Assembly: GCF_023156535.1 (NCBI RefSeq)
Contig: NZ_JALNMH010000005.1
Coordinates: forward strand, 158,275 to 222,274
Length of the DNA: 64,000 nucleotides
Direction: 5' to 3'
From: Pseudomarimonas salicorniae
GTDB taxonomy: Bacteria > Pseudomonadota > Gammaproteobacteria > Xanthomonadales > Xanthomonadaceae
Shown: positions 18,325-27,766 of the stretch, piece by piece
How the letters are laid out: each line of letters begins with the position of its first letter
How positions within the stretch are numbered: the stretch's first letter is position 1
The notes under the pieces: model-generated
Databases searched by the model: none
Told to the model about the DNA's origin: nothing
Seen by the model: only the letters and a program-made list of their open reading frames with translations
Position numbers and translations under genes: made by a program

Positions 18325-20391
18325 TCAGCCGCCGCGCAGGGCGGTGACGACGATCTCCGGCGTGAGCAGCTGCGGCAGTACCGTGGGGGCGCCGCCATTG
18401 GCCGGGTAGTGGACGTAGAGAGGCACTCCGTTGCGATCGAAGCTTTCGAGGTAGGCCGTGATGCTGGCGTCATGCAGCGTCCAGTCACCTTTCAGGTAGA
18501 CGGTGCCGGTCTGCTCCAGCGCCTCGCGTACCGTATCGCTCGACAGGGCGACGCGCTCATTGGCGAGGCAGGTGATGCACCAGGCGGCGGTCATGTTGAC
18601 CAGCACCGGGCGGCCCTCAGCACGCAGACTGGCCAGACGCTCATGGCTGAACACCTCGTTCGCGCCCGATGCCGCGGCGTCGGCCTGGGCACGTGGCGCG
18701 TCGCGGAACGGCGCGGCCAGGCCCAGACCCAGGGCGGCCACGATGGCGATCGCGCTGGCCAGCCGCCAGCCGCCACCGACCATCGACCTGCGCCGCTGCA
18801 GCAGCCACAGCCCGAAGGCCACCGCCACCAGGCCGGCCAGCAGCCAGGCCATGGCCAGCGGCGAGGTCTGTTCGCCATAGACCCAGAGCAGCCAGATGCA
18901 GGTGAGATAGAGCGGAAAGGCCAGCAGCTGGCGCAGCCCGTCCATCCACGGTCCCGGACGCGGCAGGGCGCGGGCCAGCGCGGGCACCCAGCCCAGCAGC
19001 AGCATCGGCAGCGCCAGACCCAGGCCGAGCGCGGCGAACACGGCGAGCGCGAAGAGGGGCGGCTGGGCCAGCGCCACGCCCAGCGCCGTGCCCATGAAGG
19101 GCGCGGTGCAGGGACTGGCCACGACGGTCGCCAGCACGCCGGTGAAGAACGCCGAGCGCGCCCCGTGCCCCTCGGTCAGGCCCTGCCCGGCACTGGTGAA
19201 GCGCCCGGTGAACTCCCACACGCCGGAGAAGGACAGCCCCATGGCAAACAGCAGGAGGGCCATGCCGGCGACAAAGCCCGGGGACTGCAGCTGGAAGCCC
19301 CAGCCGATCTGCTCACCGGCCGCCCGCAGCGCCAGCAGCAGTCCTGCCACGGCAAGGAAGCTCAACACCACGCCTGCGGTGTACCAGAGGCCGTGGCTGC
19401 GCAGCGCAGCGCGGTCATCGGCAGACTCCAGCGCGCCCATCGCCTTGATCGACAGCACCGGAAACACGCAGGGCATCAGGTTGAGGATCAGCCCGCCGAG
19501 CAAGGCCAGGCCCATGGCCAGCCAGAGCGAAGCGGTCGCGCCTTCCTTCGCGCCGGTTGCGTCGGCAACGGTCGGCGGCGGCGCGGCTGCGGCCGGCGCG
19601 TCGCCGGCGGTCAGGGCCAGCACTTCATCAGGACCGCGCAGAACCCACTCGCTGCCTGCCGACAGGCCACCGAAGTACTCGCTCTGCTGCCAACGCACCT
19701 GCCAACCGGCCGTGCTCTCCCGCCACTCGGGCTGCGCCGGGTTGGCGACCAGCTTCGGCGTGCGCGGGAACAAGGTGTAGTGCTCGATGCCCGGGGGCAG
19801 GGCGCCGGAAAGATCGAGCAGGACCCGCTCACCCTCCATCGAGACCGCGAGGCTGATCTGCTCAGCCGCACGCGGCAGCCGGGCATCGGCCCAGGCGAAG
19901 TCGGCCTGCCAACGCGGATCGGGCTCGGCGGAGGCCGCCAGCGGAAGCTCCAGCACGTAGCTGGCCTTGCCCGGGATGCATTCGATCTCGCAGATCAGCC
20001 AGCGCCCGCTGGCCTCGATGCGCAGCGTGTCGCCGGCGAAGTCGGCCGGCACCTGCACGGTGAACGGCAGCAGGGCGCGGTCGCCGTAGCCGTAGTTGAT
20101 GATGCCGGCAAGGTCGAAGCGATCCGGAACCGGCCAGTCGATGGTGCCGACCTCAACCCTTTCCGGTGCCACCACATCGAGCTTGGTCGCGATCCCGGAG
20201 TCACCCGGGTTGACCCAGTAGGTGTGCCAGTGCGGGTCGTGCTCGAGCAGTAGGCCCAGCCGCAGCGGCTGGCCGGGGACGGCGGCGGTCTGCTCGGCGA
20301 CCAGCTGTGAGCTGAGGTGGTCGGTGCGCTGTGCCTCCGCCTGGACCAGCGGCGCAGCAAGAAGAAGCAGGAGGGCTGACAGGATTTTCAT
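18325..20391 (-). CDS. dsbD: Protein-disulfide reductase DsbD/ScsB type
   Basis: Membrane protein that carries electrons from cytoplasmic thioredoxin to the periplasm. From the ATG at 20391 it has 688 residues. Residues 1-18 are a signal peptide. A periplasmic DsbD-alpha-like domain (about 20-270) contains two cysteines in WLICEIECIPG. A membrane domain of about eight helices follows, with the redox motifs LMPCVFPV and ASPCTAPFMG. A C-terminal thioredoxin domain has Cys605-Ile-Thr-Cys608 (AAWCITC). The size and the long N-terminal domain fit the ScsB-like branch. The upstream part of the open frame is not coding. Neighbours are the exported redoxin (same operon) and a divergent peroxiredoxin, making a periplasmic redox cluster. 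Confidence 0.88.
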   Translation of the reverse strand: MKILSALLLLLAAPLVQAEAQRTDHLSSQLVAEQTAAVPGQPLRLGLLLEHDPHWHTYWVNPGDSGIATKLDVVAPERVEVGTIDWPVPDRFDLAGIINYGYGDRALLPFTVQVPADFAGDTLRIEASGRWLICEIECIPGKASYVLELPLAASAEPDPRWQADFAWADARLPRAAEQISLAVSMEGERVLLDLSGALPPGIEHYTLFPRTPKLVANPAQPEWRESTAGWQVRWQQSEYFGGLSAGSEWVLRGPDEVLALTAGDAPAAAAPPPTVADATGAKEGATASLWLAMGLALLGGLILNLMPCVFPVLSIKAMGALESADDRAALRSHGLWYTAGVVLSFLAVAGLLLALRAAGEQIGWGFQLQSPGFVAGMALLLFAMGLSFSGVWEFTGRFTSAGQGLTEGHGARSAFFTGVLATVVASPCTAPFMGTALGVALAQPPLFALAVFAALGLGLALPMLLLGWVPALARALPRPGPWMDGLRQLLAFPLYLTCIWLLWVYGEQTSPLAMAWLLAGLVAVAFGLWLLQRRRSMVGGGWRLASAIAIVAALGLGLAAPFRDAPRAQADAAASGANEVFSHERLASLRAEGRPVLVNMTAAWCITCLANERVALSSDTVREALEQTGTVYLKGDWTLHDASITAYLESFDRNGVPLYVHYPANGGAPTVLPQLLTPEIVVTALRGG

Positions 20392-20558
20392 GGCGGCGAT
20401 TCTGGCACCGGCCCTACACGCGGGGAGTGAACCCGATGTGGATCTGCGCCGATCGGACAGGGCTTCCGGCCGTTCGGACAGCAATCCCGGTCTTGCTGCC
20501 CTGTCGGGGAGCAGGCGGCAAGGCAACACTGAGTCACCCCCTGGCCCTGGAGCCCCGC

Positions 20559-21194
20559 ATGTTCCGATCGCTATGCGCCGCCGCACTGCTGCTGGCTGCT
20601 GCCGCCTCCAACGCGGCAGACTTTCCCACCGACCCACAGGCGGTCCAGCCGCCCCTGCTGGGCACGCCGCTCCCCGAGGCACAGCTGCGCACGGTCGACG
20701 GCGAACCGGTATCGATCGGCGCGGTCCGCGATGGCCGTCCGGCGGTCATCGTGTTCTACCGCGGCGGCTGGTGTCCCTACTGCAATCTGCAGCTCAGCCA
20801 GCTGCGCACGGTGATCGAGCCGCTGAAGGCGCTCGGCTACCAGATGATCGCAGTCAGCCCGGACAGCCCCGCCTCGCTCTCCGCCACCCTGCAGAAGGAA
20901 CCGCTGCCCTACACCCTGCTTTCGGACAGCGAACTGTCGCTGATCGCTGCGCTCGGCATCGGTTTCCGCGTCGACCCCGAAACGCTGGAGAAATACCGCG
21001 GATACGGCATCGACCTGGAAGCGGCCTCGGGCGGTCAGACCCACTACGTGCTGCCGGTCCCGGCGGTCTTCGTGGTCGATGCCGCGGGCATCATCCAGTT
21101 CCACTACGTCAATCCGGACTACCGCATCCGGGTGCCCGGCGCACTGATCCTCGAGGCCGCCCGCTCGCTCAAGGAGATCAAGCCGCTGCGCTAG
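20559..21194 (+). CDS. Exported peroxiredoxin-like protein (AhpC/TSA)
   Basis: A 211-residue protein with a signal peptide (about 1-20, ending SNAA) and a thioredoxin-like peroxiredoxin domain. The active site is YRGGWCPYCNLQL with Cys72 and Cys75, and VPAVFVVDAAGIIQFHYVNPDY forms the distal strands. It should reduce peroxides or act as a thiol reductase in the periplasm. It is divergent from dsbD with 167 bp between starts, so the two may share regulation. The open frame before 20559 overlaps dsbD and is not coding. Confidence 0.83.
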   Translation: MFRSLCAAALLLAAAASNAADFPTDPQAVQPPLLGTPLPEAQLRTVDGEPVSIGAVRDGRPAVIVFYRGGWCPYCNLQLSQLRTVIEPLKALGYQMIAVSPDSPASLSATLQKEPLPYTLLSDSELSLIAALGIGFRVDPETLEKYRGYGIDLEAASGGQTHYVLPVPAVFVVDAAGIIQFHYVNPDYRIRVPGALILEAARSLKEIKPLR

Positions 21195-21264
21195 CGGCGC
21201 GGTTGCCCATTGCGCAGCGAAAGACGCGGCCTGGGCGAAAAACGGACGTAGCGCAGAACCCAAT

Positions 21265-21487
21265 GTAGGAGCCAGCTTGCTGGCGATGGGCGCCCCGGAA
21301 GGGACGATCGCCAGCAAGCTGGCTCCTACACGCGCAACGGCGCTGTCAGGTCCGGTTGGCGCCGCAAAGCAGACCTCGCCGCAGTCAAATTGTGGGAGCG
21401 CCCTTGGGCGCGACCGAAGCGCTACGGATTCACCACAGACCGCGGCCAGAGCGGATCTCCGCGGTCGCGCCCCAGCGCACTCCCACA
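21265..21487. repeat. Composite repeat, inverted partial copy (modules 2-3)
   Basis: Module 2 (21265-21329) and module 3 (21391-21487) occur in reverse order and orientation relative to copies 1, 3 and 4. The linker between them is the reverse complement of theirs, so this is a flipped copy without module 1. The gene-free stretch 21195-21824 contains this repeat; the rest (21488-21800) shows no feature I recognise except a ribosome-binding site before 21825. Confidence 0.85.
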
Positions 21488-21824
21488 GAACATCGGCCCA
21501 ATCGATGCATCGCGGCGAATGCGCGATTCGCGCTCGAGGTTTGCATTCTCCGATGGCGATCGAATCGGGCGGTTGCGCCCGGGGCGTCGATGCGCGTCGC
21601 GGGCCTGCTGCGTCGGAATCGTGCCTTCGATTCTCGCTGCTGCGTGCATTTCGCCCATGCAGGACGCCCGATTCCGCCTGCTCGCCGGGCTGAGGAGGCC
21701 GGCGGGGAAGCACCATAACTCCCTGAAGGTACAGGTACTTGCGACGGATCGGGGGCCTTGGCACGCCCCTTGCGATATCTCCCCCGAAGGCCGACGAATC
21801 CGGCCATCAGTCAAGGAGACTTCC

Positions 21825-22046
21825 ATGAAACGTGCGTCCTATGTCATCGCTGTTCTTTGCCTGCTGGCCGGTGCCCTGATCGCCACCGGCGTCCTCCAGT
21901 ATCCCGACACCCAGTCGGTGCTGAGCGTGGGCGATGCCGCCCTGCAGGTTCAGACCGAGAAGACGGTTCCCCCGGTCCTCGGCTACGCGCTGCTGGTTAT
22001 CGGCGCGATCGTCGGCCTTGCGGGCTTCAGTCTGCGCAAGTTCTGA
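21825..22046 (+). CDS. Small two-helix membrane protein
   Basis: A 73-residue protein with a good ribosome-binding site (AAGGAGA). It has an N-terminal hydrophobic helix (about 4-24), a polar middle part (QYPDTQSVLSVGDAALQ), a second helix (about 50-69) and a basic end. No firm family. It is followed 78 bp later by a CsbD stress gene in the same direction, so a stress-linked envelope role is possible but unproven. Confidence 0.7.
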   Translation: MKRASYVIAVLCLLAGALIATGVLQYPDTQSVLSVGDAALQVQTEKTVPPVLGYALLVIGAIVGLAGFSLRKF

Positions 22047-22124
22047 CCCCCCCAACCCGGTGGCCTGTGCGCCGCAAGGCGGGCGGGCCGTCGTGTCTTT
22101 CCCCCACCACAAGGAGATTCACCC

Positions 22125-22322
22125 ATGAACGCTGATCGCATCAAGGGCAACTGGAAGCAGCTCACCGGCCGTATCAAGTCCGAGTGGGGCAAGCTCACCG
22201 ACGACGACCTCCAGGTCGCCGACGGCCACCGCGAGTACCTCGCCGGCAAGCTGCAGGAGCGCTACGGCATCGCCAAGGACGAGGCCGACGCCCAGGTTCG
22301 CCGCTTCGAGGAGCGTCTCTGA
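22125..22322 (+). CDS. CsbD-family stress protein
   Basis: A 65-residue member of the CsbD/YjbJ family, abundant general-stress proteins of unknown mechanism. The diagnostic start MNADRIKGNWKQLTGRIK is followed by the second repeat-like block GKLQERYGIAKDEADAQV. It is preceded by AAGGAGA, and it is full length. It and the preceding small membrane protein gene probably share a transcript. Confidence 0.9.
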   Translation: MNADRIKGNWKQLTGRIKSEWGKLTDDDLQVADGHREYLAGKLQERYGIAKDEADAQVRRFEERL

Positions 22323-22364
22323 CGCCCGCCCCTCCCGGCTCGGGGCCCTGCGCCCTGCGGCCGG

Positions 22365-22397
22365 AAAAAAAGACGGCCGGTGTCACCACCGGCCGTC
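22365..22397 (-). terminator. Rho-independent terminator for aceA
   Basis: On the minus strand a perfect 11-bp stem (GACGGCCGGTG with CACCGGCCGTC, 4-base loop) is followed by seven U residues. It lies 145 bp beyond the aceA stop and should end aceBA transcription before the convergent CsbD gene. Confidence 0.85.
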
Positions 22398-22503
22398 GAC
22401 CCCATTCCGGCTTTCGCCTTCCCCCGACGATCTGCCGCCGGTCCAACGCGCGAGCAAGTGCTTTGGACGGGTGGGCGGATTCTTTCCGACCGGGATGACA
22501 TCA

Positions 22504-22531
22504 TGACGACGCAGCCCCCGCTGCGTCGTCA
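22504..22531 (-). other. Hairpin directly after aceA
   Basis: Arms TGACGACGCAG and CTGCGTCGTCA, perfect over 11 bp with a 6-base loop, lie 10 bp beyond the aceA stop. With no U-run it is more likely an mRNA-stabilising or pause structure than the main terminator. Confidence 0.6.
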
Positions 22532-22541
22532 AACGCCGGAC

Positions 22542-23882
22542 TTACGCCGCTTTCGTCTTGCCGTCGTCGTAGAACTGCTCTTCCTCGGTCGAGCCGGTCA
22601 GCGCGGTGACGCTCGACGAGCCGCCCTGGATGACCGTGGTCACGTCGTCGAAGTAGCCGGCGCCCACTTCCTGCTGGTGGCTGACGAAGGTGTAGCCCTT
22701 CTCGCGCGCCTCGAACTCGCGCTCCTGCACCTGCTCGACGTAGTGGCGCATGCCCTCGCCCCGGGCGTAGTCGTAGGCGAACTTGAAGGTATTGAACCAG
22801 TTGATGTGGATGCCGGCCAGGGTGATGAACTGGTACTTGTAGCCGAGCGCGGACAGCTCGTCCTGGAACTTGGCGATGGTCTTGTCGTCGAGGTTCTTCT
22901 TCCAGTTGAAGCTCGGCGAGCAGTTGTAGGACAGCAGCTTGCCCGGATGGGCGGCATGCACGGCCTGGGCGAACTCGCGGGCAAAGCCGAGGTCCGGGGT
23001 GCCGGTCTCGCACCACACGAGGTCGGCGTAGGGCGCGTAGGCGACGCCGCGCGAGATCGACTGCTCAAGGCCGTTCTTGACCCGGTAGAAGCCTTCCGCG
23101 GTGCGCTCGCCGGTGAGGAAGCCCTGGTCGTTGGCATCGTGGTTGGAGGTGATCAGGTTGGCCGCCTCGGCATCGGTGCGCGCCAGGACGATGGTCGGCA
23201 CGCCGAGCACGTCGGCAGCGAGGCGCGCGGCGACCAGCTTCTGAACCGCCTCGCCGGTCGGCACCAGCACCTTGCCACCCATGTGGCCGCACTTCTTGAC
23301 CGCGGCGAGCTGGTCTTCGAAATGCACGCCAGCGGCGCCGGCGGTGATCATGTTCTTCATCAGCTCGTAGGCGTTCAGCACGCCGCCGAAGCCGGCCTCG
23401 GCATCGGCCACGATCGGCAGGAAGAAGTCGATGGCGTCCTCCTCCTTGATCTTGCCGTCGCAGATGTTCTTCCACTGGATCTCGTCAGCGCGCTGGAACG
23501 TGTTGTTGATGCGGCGGACCATGGTCGGCACCGAGTCGTAGGCGTACAGCGACTGGTCCGGATACATGGTCTCGGAGGTGTTGCCGTCGGCGGCGACCTG
23601 CCAGCCGGACAGGTAGACCGCCTCGAGACCGGCCTTGGCCTGCTGCATCGCCTGGCCGGCGGAGATCGCGCCGAAGGCGTTGACGTAGCCCTTCTTGGCC
23701 TCGCCATTGACCAGCTTCCAGAGCTTCTCGGCGCCGCGCTTGGCGAGCGTGTGCTCGGGCTGCAGGCTGCCGCGCAGGCGGACGACGTCCGCAGCGGAAT
23801 ACGGGCGCTTGACCTGCTTCCAGCGCGGGTTGTTGGCCCAGTCTTTCTCCAGGGCGGCGATCTGTTCGGCTTGCTTGCTCAT
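22542..23882 (-). CDS. aceA: Isocitrate lyase
   Basis: Splits isocitrate to glyoxylate and succinate, the first step of the glyoxylate bypass that allows growth on acetate and fatty acids. The 446 residues are the length of the compact bacterial form. The start [15 protein letters not shown], the loop [11 protein letters not shown], the metal-binding region [12 protein letters not shown] (about 156-168) and the catalytic signature KKCGH (196-200) are all intact. It lies 60 bp after malate synthase on the same strand, giving an aceB-aceA operon. Two hairpins follow the stop. AceK is not in the window. Confidence 0.97.
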   Translation of the reverse strand: MSKQAEQIAALEKDWANNPRWKQVKRPYSAADVVRLRGSLQPEHTLAKRGAEKLWKLVNGEAKKGYVNAFGAISAGQAMQQAKAGLEAVYLSGWQVAADGNTSETMYPDQSLYAYDSVPTMVRRINNTFQRADEIQWKNICDGKIKEEDAIDFFLPIVADAEAGFGGVLNAYELMKNMITAGAAGVHFEDQLAAVKKCGHMGGKVLVPTGEAVQKLVAARLAADVLGVPTIVLARTDAEAANLITSNHDANDQGFLTGERTAEGFYRVKNGLEQSISRGVAYAPYADLVWCETGTPDLGFAREFAQAVHAAHPGKLLSYNCSPSFNWKKNLDDKTIAKFQDELSALGYKYQFITLAGIHINWFNTFKFAYDYARGEGMRHYVEQVQEREFEAREKGYTFVSHQQEVGAGYFDDVTTVIQGGSSSVTALTGSTEEEQFYDDGKTKAA

Positions 23883-23942
23883 CGTGGTGGTTCCTGTTGG
23901 AAGAATGCGGCGGGGGCCCCGGTGCTGCGGTAAAGAAGGGCC

Positions 23943-25541
23943 TCAGGCCAGGCGCTCGTACGCCGGCAGGGTGATGAAGTCGGCCAGTTCCTTGGCCCGG
24001 GTCAGCTCGCCCAGGAGCTTCACCGCCTCGGGGATGCGCGCCTGACCGGGCAGGCCTGATTCGGGCAGTCGCTCGGCGACGCCTGAGAGGGCGAGGTCGA
24101 ACTGCGCGAAGTCGATCGGCGTGCCGTCGTCGAGCTTCTGACCGCCGACGTGCAGCCACTGCCAGAGCTGGGCGCGGGAAATCTCGGCGGTGGCTGCGTC
24201 CTCCATCAGGTGATGGATCGGCACGCAGCCGAGGCCATCCAGCCAGGCCGCGAGGTAGCGCACGCAGACGTCGATGTTGTTCAGGAAACCGGCGCGGGTG
24301 ATCGTGCCGCTGGCCGGGGCGATCAGGTCGTCGCGGGTGACGCTGACGTCCTCGCGCTTCGCCGATTCGACCTGGTTGGCCGCCGGCATGTACTCGTCGA
24401 AGATCTCGCGGGCGATCGGAATCAGGCCCGGATGCGCGACCCAGGTGCCGTCATGGCCGGCCTGGGCTTCGCGCAGCTTGTCGGCGCGGACGCGCGCCAT
24501 GGCCGCCTCGTTGGCCTCGGCATCGCCGCTGATCGGGATCTGCGCGGCCATGCCGCCCATGGCGTGGGCACCGCGGCGGTGGCAGGTCCTGATCAGCAGT
24601 TCGGAGTAGCTCTTCAGGAAGCGCACGGTCATCGGCACTTGGCCGCGCTCGGGCAGGACCCGGTCGGCGTGCTTACGGAAGGTCTTGATATAGGAAAAGA
24701 TGTAGTCCCAGCGGCCGCAATTAAGTCCGGCAATGCGTCCGCGCAGGGCATGAAGGATCTCGTCCATCTCGAAGACCGCCGGCAGGGTCTCGATCAGCAC
24801 GGTGACCTTCATGGTCCCGATCGGCAGGCCGAGGCGCACCTCGAGGAAGGCCAGCACCTCATCCCACAGCGCAGCCTCTTCCATCGACTGCAGCTTGGGC
24901 AGGTAGAAGAACGGCCCGAGGTCGCGGGCGTGCAGGGCCTTGGCGCTGTGGAAAGCGAACAGGGCGAGATCGAACAGGCCGCCGGAAAGCCGGGCGCCGT
25001 CGATCTCGACGTGCTTCTCGTCGAGGTGCCAGCCGCGGGGACGGACGAGCAGGACGGTGTCGGCATCCTCGCGCAGAGCGTAGTGCTTGCCGTTCTCGGC
25101 GGTGAAGCTGATGGTGCCCGCCGCCGCATCACGCAGGTTGATCTGGCCCTCGACCATGTTCTGCCAGGTGGGGCTGCTGCTGTCCTCGCAGTCGGCCATG
25201 AACACCTTGGCCCCCGAGTTCAGCGCATTGATGATCATCTTGCGGTCGACCGGGCCGGTAATCTCGACCCGACGGTCCTGCAGCGCCTTCGGCAGCGGCG
25301 CCACCTTCCAGTCCCCCTCGCGGATCGCCGCGGTGTCGGCGCGGAAGTCGGGCAGCTCGCCGGCGTCGAAGCGCTTCTGGCGGGTCTTGCGGGCGGCCAG
25401 CAGCTGCTGTCGGGTGCCGTCGAAGCGGCGGTGCAGCGCGACCAGCAAGTCGAGCGCCTCCGGGGTCAGGATCTCGTCCAGCCCGTCCACCTTGGGTCCC
25501 CGCACCAGGGCCGTTCCGCTTTCCATCAAGACCGCCGCCAT
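23943..25541 (-). CDS. aceB: Malate synthase A
   Basis: Condenses glyoxylate with acetyl-CoA to malate, the second step of the bypass. From the ATG at 25541 it has 532 residues, normal for the A isoform; an ATG five codons later (25526) is an alternative. Family landmarks are VFMADCEDSSSPTWQNMVEGQ, the catalytic-region RPRGWHLDEKH, LIETLPAVFEMDEILH and LNCGRWDYIFSYIK. The gene is first in the aceBA operon and divergent from a LysR regulator, the likely controller. The 309-bp gap upstream has an A/T-rich promoter-like stretch (about 25595-25650) and a heptad-repeat array. Confidence 0.96.
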   Translation of the reverse strand: MAAVLMESGTALVRGPKVDGLDEILTPEALDLLVALHRRFDGTRQQLLAARKTRQKRFDAGELPDFRADTAAIREGDWKVAPLPKALQDRRVEITGPVDRKMIINALNSGAKVFMADCEDSSSPTWQNMVEGQINLRDAAAGTISFTAENGKHYALREDADTVLLVRPRGWHLDEKHVEIDGARLSGGLFDLALFAFHSAKALHARDLGPFFYLPKLQSMEEAALWDEVLAFLEVRLGLPIGTMKVTVLIETLPAVFEMDEILHALRGRIAGLNCGRWDYIFSYIKTFRKHADRVLPERGQVPMTVRFLKSYSELLIRTCHRRGAHAMGGMAAQIPISGDAEANEAAMARVRADKLREAQAGHDGTWVAHPGLIPIAREIFDEYMPAANQVESAKREDVSVTRDDLIAPASGTITRAGFLNNIDVCVRYLAAWLDGLGCVPIHHLMEDAATAEISRAQLWQWLHVGGQKLDDGTPIDFAQFDLALSGVAERLPESGLPGQARIPEAVKLLGELTRAKELADFITLPAYERLA

Positions 25542-25688
25542 CCGCCTGCTCCGCTGCACTGCATCATTGCAGGTCGACCATAGGCCCCCACCGCAGTCTT
25601 TGGAAAGCAAATGTTTCAATGTTCTGTATTGTGCGGTTTAATACTGGCGGGAATTCAGTCGTTTAGAACGGGCGTTTGAATTGAAGCA

Positions 25689-25843
25689 GGGCTCAGGGCT
25701 CAGGGCTCAGGGCTCAGGGCTCAGGGCTCAGGGCTCAGGGCTCAGGGCTCAGGGCTCAGGGCTCAGGGCTCAGGGAAGAGCATCAAACTCGCACGCACCC
25801 GACAACCTGCTCTCCTGAGCCCTAGCCCCTAGCCCCTAGGCCC
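25689..25843. repeat. Heptad repeat locus C: 12 GGGCTCA units plus complementary units
   Basis: Twelve uninterrupted GGGCTCA units (25689-25772) plus GGG, then about 40 bp, then TGAGCCC, TAGCCCC, TAGCCCC, TAGGCCC (25816-25843). The first right-hand unit is the exact complement of the array unit, and CCTGAGCCCT can pair with any position in the array. The right arm ends 7 bp before the LysR ATG and replaces its ribosome-binding site. Copy number of such arrays can change by slippage; here it would alter the aceB-lysR spacing and the lysR leader. Confidence 0.9.
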
Positions 25844-25850
25844 TCCCCGA

Positions 25851-26795
25851 ATGACTCACTACTACAAAGGCGCCAAGCTCAAGCAACTGCGGGCCTTCTG
25901 CCACGTGGCGCGGCTGGGGTCGGTGACCCGGGCGGCGGAGGCGCTGTTTCTCAGCCAGCCGGCGGTGAGCCTGCAGCTGGGAGCGCTGGAGAAGGAGCTG
26001 GGCGTGAGCCTGTTCGAGCGCCTCGGGCGGCGACTGGCGCTGACCCGCGAAGGGGAGGTGCTGTACGAGATGGCGCGGCCGCTGATCGACGGCATAGACG
26101 GGCTGGATGGGGAGTTCCGCCAGCGCCTGAAGGGCCTCGATGCCGGCGAGCTGAACATCGCCGCGGGCAGCTCGACCATCCTCTACCTGCTGCCGCCGCT
26201 GGTGCAGGCCTTCCGCGACCGGCACCCCGAGGTACAGCTCAAGCTGCACAACGTCACCGGCGTCGATGGCCTGGCGCGGATCCGCGCCGACGAGGTCGAC
26301 CTTGCGGTGGGCTCGATGCTCGACGTCCCCAACGACATCGACTACGCGGCCACCCACAGCTTCGACCCGATGCTGATCGCCCCGCTGGACCACCCGCTGG
26401 CCTCGAAGGACCCGCTGCGGCTGGAGGACCTGTCCCCCTACGGCCTGATCCTGCCGCCCAAGCGCCTGACTACCTATCGATTGGTCGACCTGGTCTTCCA
26501 GCAGCGCCGCGTGCCCTACACCGTGGCGCTGGAGGTCGGCGGCTGGGAGGTGATCAAGCAATACGTGGCGATGGGCCTGGGCATCTCCATCGTCACCGGC
26601 ATCTGCCTGACCGATGCCGACCGCGAGCAGCTGGCCATACGCAACCTTCGCGAGTACTTCCCGCCGCGCAGCTACGGCATCGTGGTGCGCAAGGGCAAGT
26701 ATCTGAGCGCGCAGGCGCGGGCCTTCGTCGACCTGGTCAAGCCGGCCCTGTTCACCCGCCGCGACTACTTCGAGGCCGGCCACTCGGAGCGCTGA
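25851..26795 (+). CDS. LysR-family transcription regulator
   Basis: A 314-residue LysR-type regulator with an N-terminal winged helix-turn-helix (LKQLRAFCHVARLGSVTRAA, then LFLSQPAVSLQLGALEKELG) and a two-part effector domain (about 95-300) of the CysB-like subclass. It is divergent from aceBA, so it probably controls the glyoxylate bypass and itself; the effector is not evident. No Shine-Dalgarno sequence precedes the ATG because a heptad repeat fills that space. No later Met would preserve the DNA-binding domain. Confidence 0.88.
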   Translation: MTHYYKGAKLKQLRAFCHVARLGSVTRAAEALFLSQPAVSLQLGALEKELGVSLFERLGRRLALTREGEVLYEMARPLIDGIDGLDGEFRQRLKGLDAGELNIAAGSSTILYLLPPLVQAFRDRHPEVQLKLHNVTGVDGLARIRADEVDLAVGSMLDVPNDIDYAATHSFDPMLIAPLDHPLASKDPLRLEDLSPYGLILPPKRLTTYRLVDLVFQQRRVPYTVALEVGGWEVIKQYVAMGLGISIVTGICLTDADREQLAIRNLREYFPPRSYGIVVRKGKYLSAQARAFVDLVKPALFTRRDYFEAGHSER

Positions 26796-26817
26796 ACACA
26801 GCGCTCCCGCGACGCAA

Positions 26818-27702
26818 TCAGTCGGCGGTGGCTTTCTCTTCGAAGCCTTTCCAGTCGAAGGCAGAGCGCTGGGCCAGCTCTTCCGGCTGCAGCACCTCGA
26901 CATAGCGGCGGCCGCGGATCTCCCAGGTCGGGAAGCCCTCGATGCCGGCCTCCACGCACTCGATGGCGAAACCGCCCTGGCGGCCGTTCGGGCTGCACTC
27001 GATATAGGGCAGGTCCCCGGCGGCGCCGCCGAACAGGTCCTTCTGGTCCTGGCAGTTCGGGCACCAGGACGCGCCATAGAACTTGGCCCCGCTCTCATCC
27101 AGATGCCTGGCCAGGGCCTGCAGTCGGGCATCGGGACGCGGGCTGAGCAGGCCGCCATGGTCGACCAGCAGAAGCCCCAGCACCGCGATACACAGGGCGA
27201 CCAGGTTCGCGGCGTAGCGCGGGCCGGGCGTGGCCGGCGCGCTGTCCGGCCGGGTCATCGCCAGCCAGCCGGTCAGCGAGGCGATCACGCCGAGCGAGGT
27301 CAGGCACCACAGGCACAGGGCCTGCAGCTGGAACCAGCCCACCGCGGTCAGGTAGAGGCTCACCATCAGGCCGATCACCGCCAGCGCGAAGGCGCGGCTC
27401 CAGCGCTTGACCCGGCTGCGGGTCAGGCCGATGACCAGGCTGATCAGGGCATAGGTCAGGAAACCCCAGATCGCGACCGGCAGGCCGAGGAAGATTGCAT
27501 AGCGGCTCTGCTGGACGAGATCGCAGTCGGAGCCCGCGGCGCAGAACGCCGGCGCGCTCGAGGACAGGGCGACGATGCTGAGGTAGCCGGTGATCAGCAG
27601 GCCGAGACCGGCAAGCCCGAGGCTGACCCAGTCCGGCGGCGTGCGCTCGCCGCGCGCGGCGGGCCGGGCGGCGGGGGCGGGCTTGAATTTGCGCTTGGCC
27701 AT
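26818..27702 (-). CDS. VKOR-family protein fused to thioredoxin domain
   Basis: Membrane oxidoreductase that probably makes disulfides in the periplasm using quinone, replacing or supplementing DsbB. From the ATG at 27702 it has 294 residues. Five hydrophobic helices (about 25-180) carry the VKOR loop pair Cys54/Cys60 (FCAAGSDC) and the catalytic Cys130-Leu-Trp-Cys133. A C-terminal thioredoxin-like domain follows with Cys214-Pro-Asn-Cys217 (ASWCPNC). The fusion supplies its own partner, as in bacterial VKOR-Trx proteins. The ExbD-like gene lies 64 bp upstream on the same strand. Confidence 0.9.
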   Translation of the reverse strand: MAKRKFKPAPAARPAARGERTPPDWVSLGLAGLGLLITGYLSIVALSSSAPAFCAAGSDCDLVQQSRYAIFLGLPVAIWGFLTYALISLVIGLTRSRVKRWSRAFALAVIGLMVSLYLTAVGWFQLQALCLWCLTSLGVIASLTGWLAMTRPDSAPATPGPRYAANLVALCIAVLGLLLVDHGGLLSPRPDARLQALARHLDESGAKFYGASWCPNCQDQKDLFGGAAGDLPYIECSPNGRQGGFAIECVEAGIEGFPTWEIRGRRYVEVLQPEELAQRSAFDWKGFEEKATAD

Positions 27703-27766
27703 GGCGGATTTCGCAACGCGGGAAAGCGGCGGACTGTAGCAGTCCGCCGCGATCCCGGACACCCGA

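Noticed and set aside
25689-25843. CRISPR array
   Set aside because: The repeat unit is 7 bp with no spacers, and no cas genes are present.
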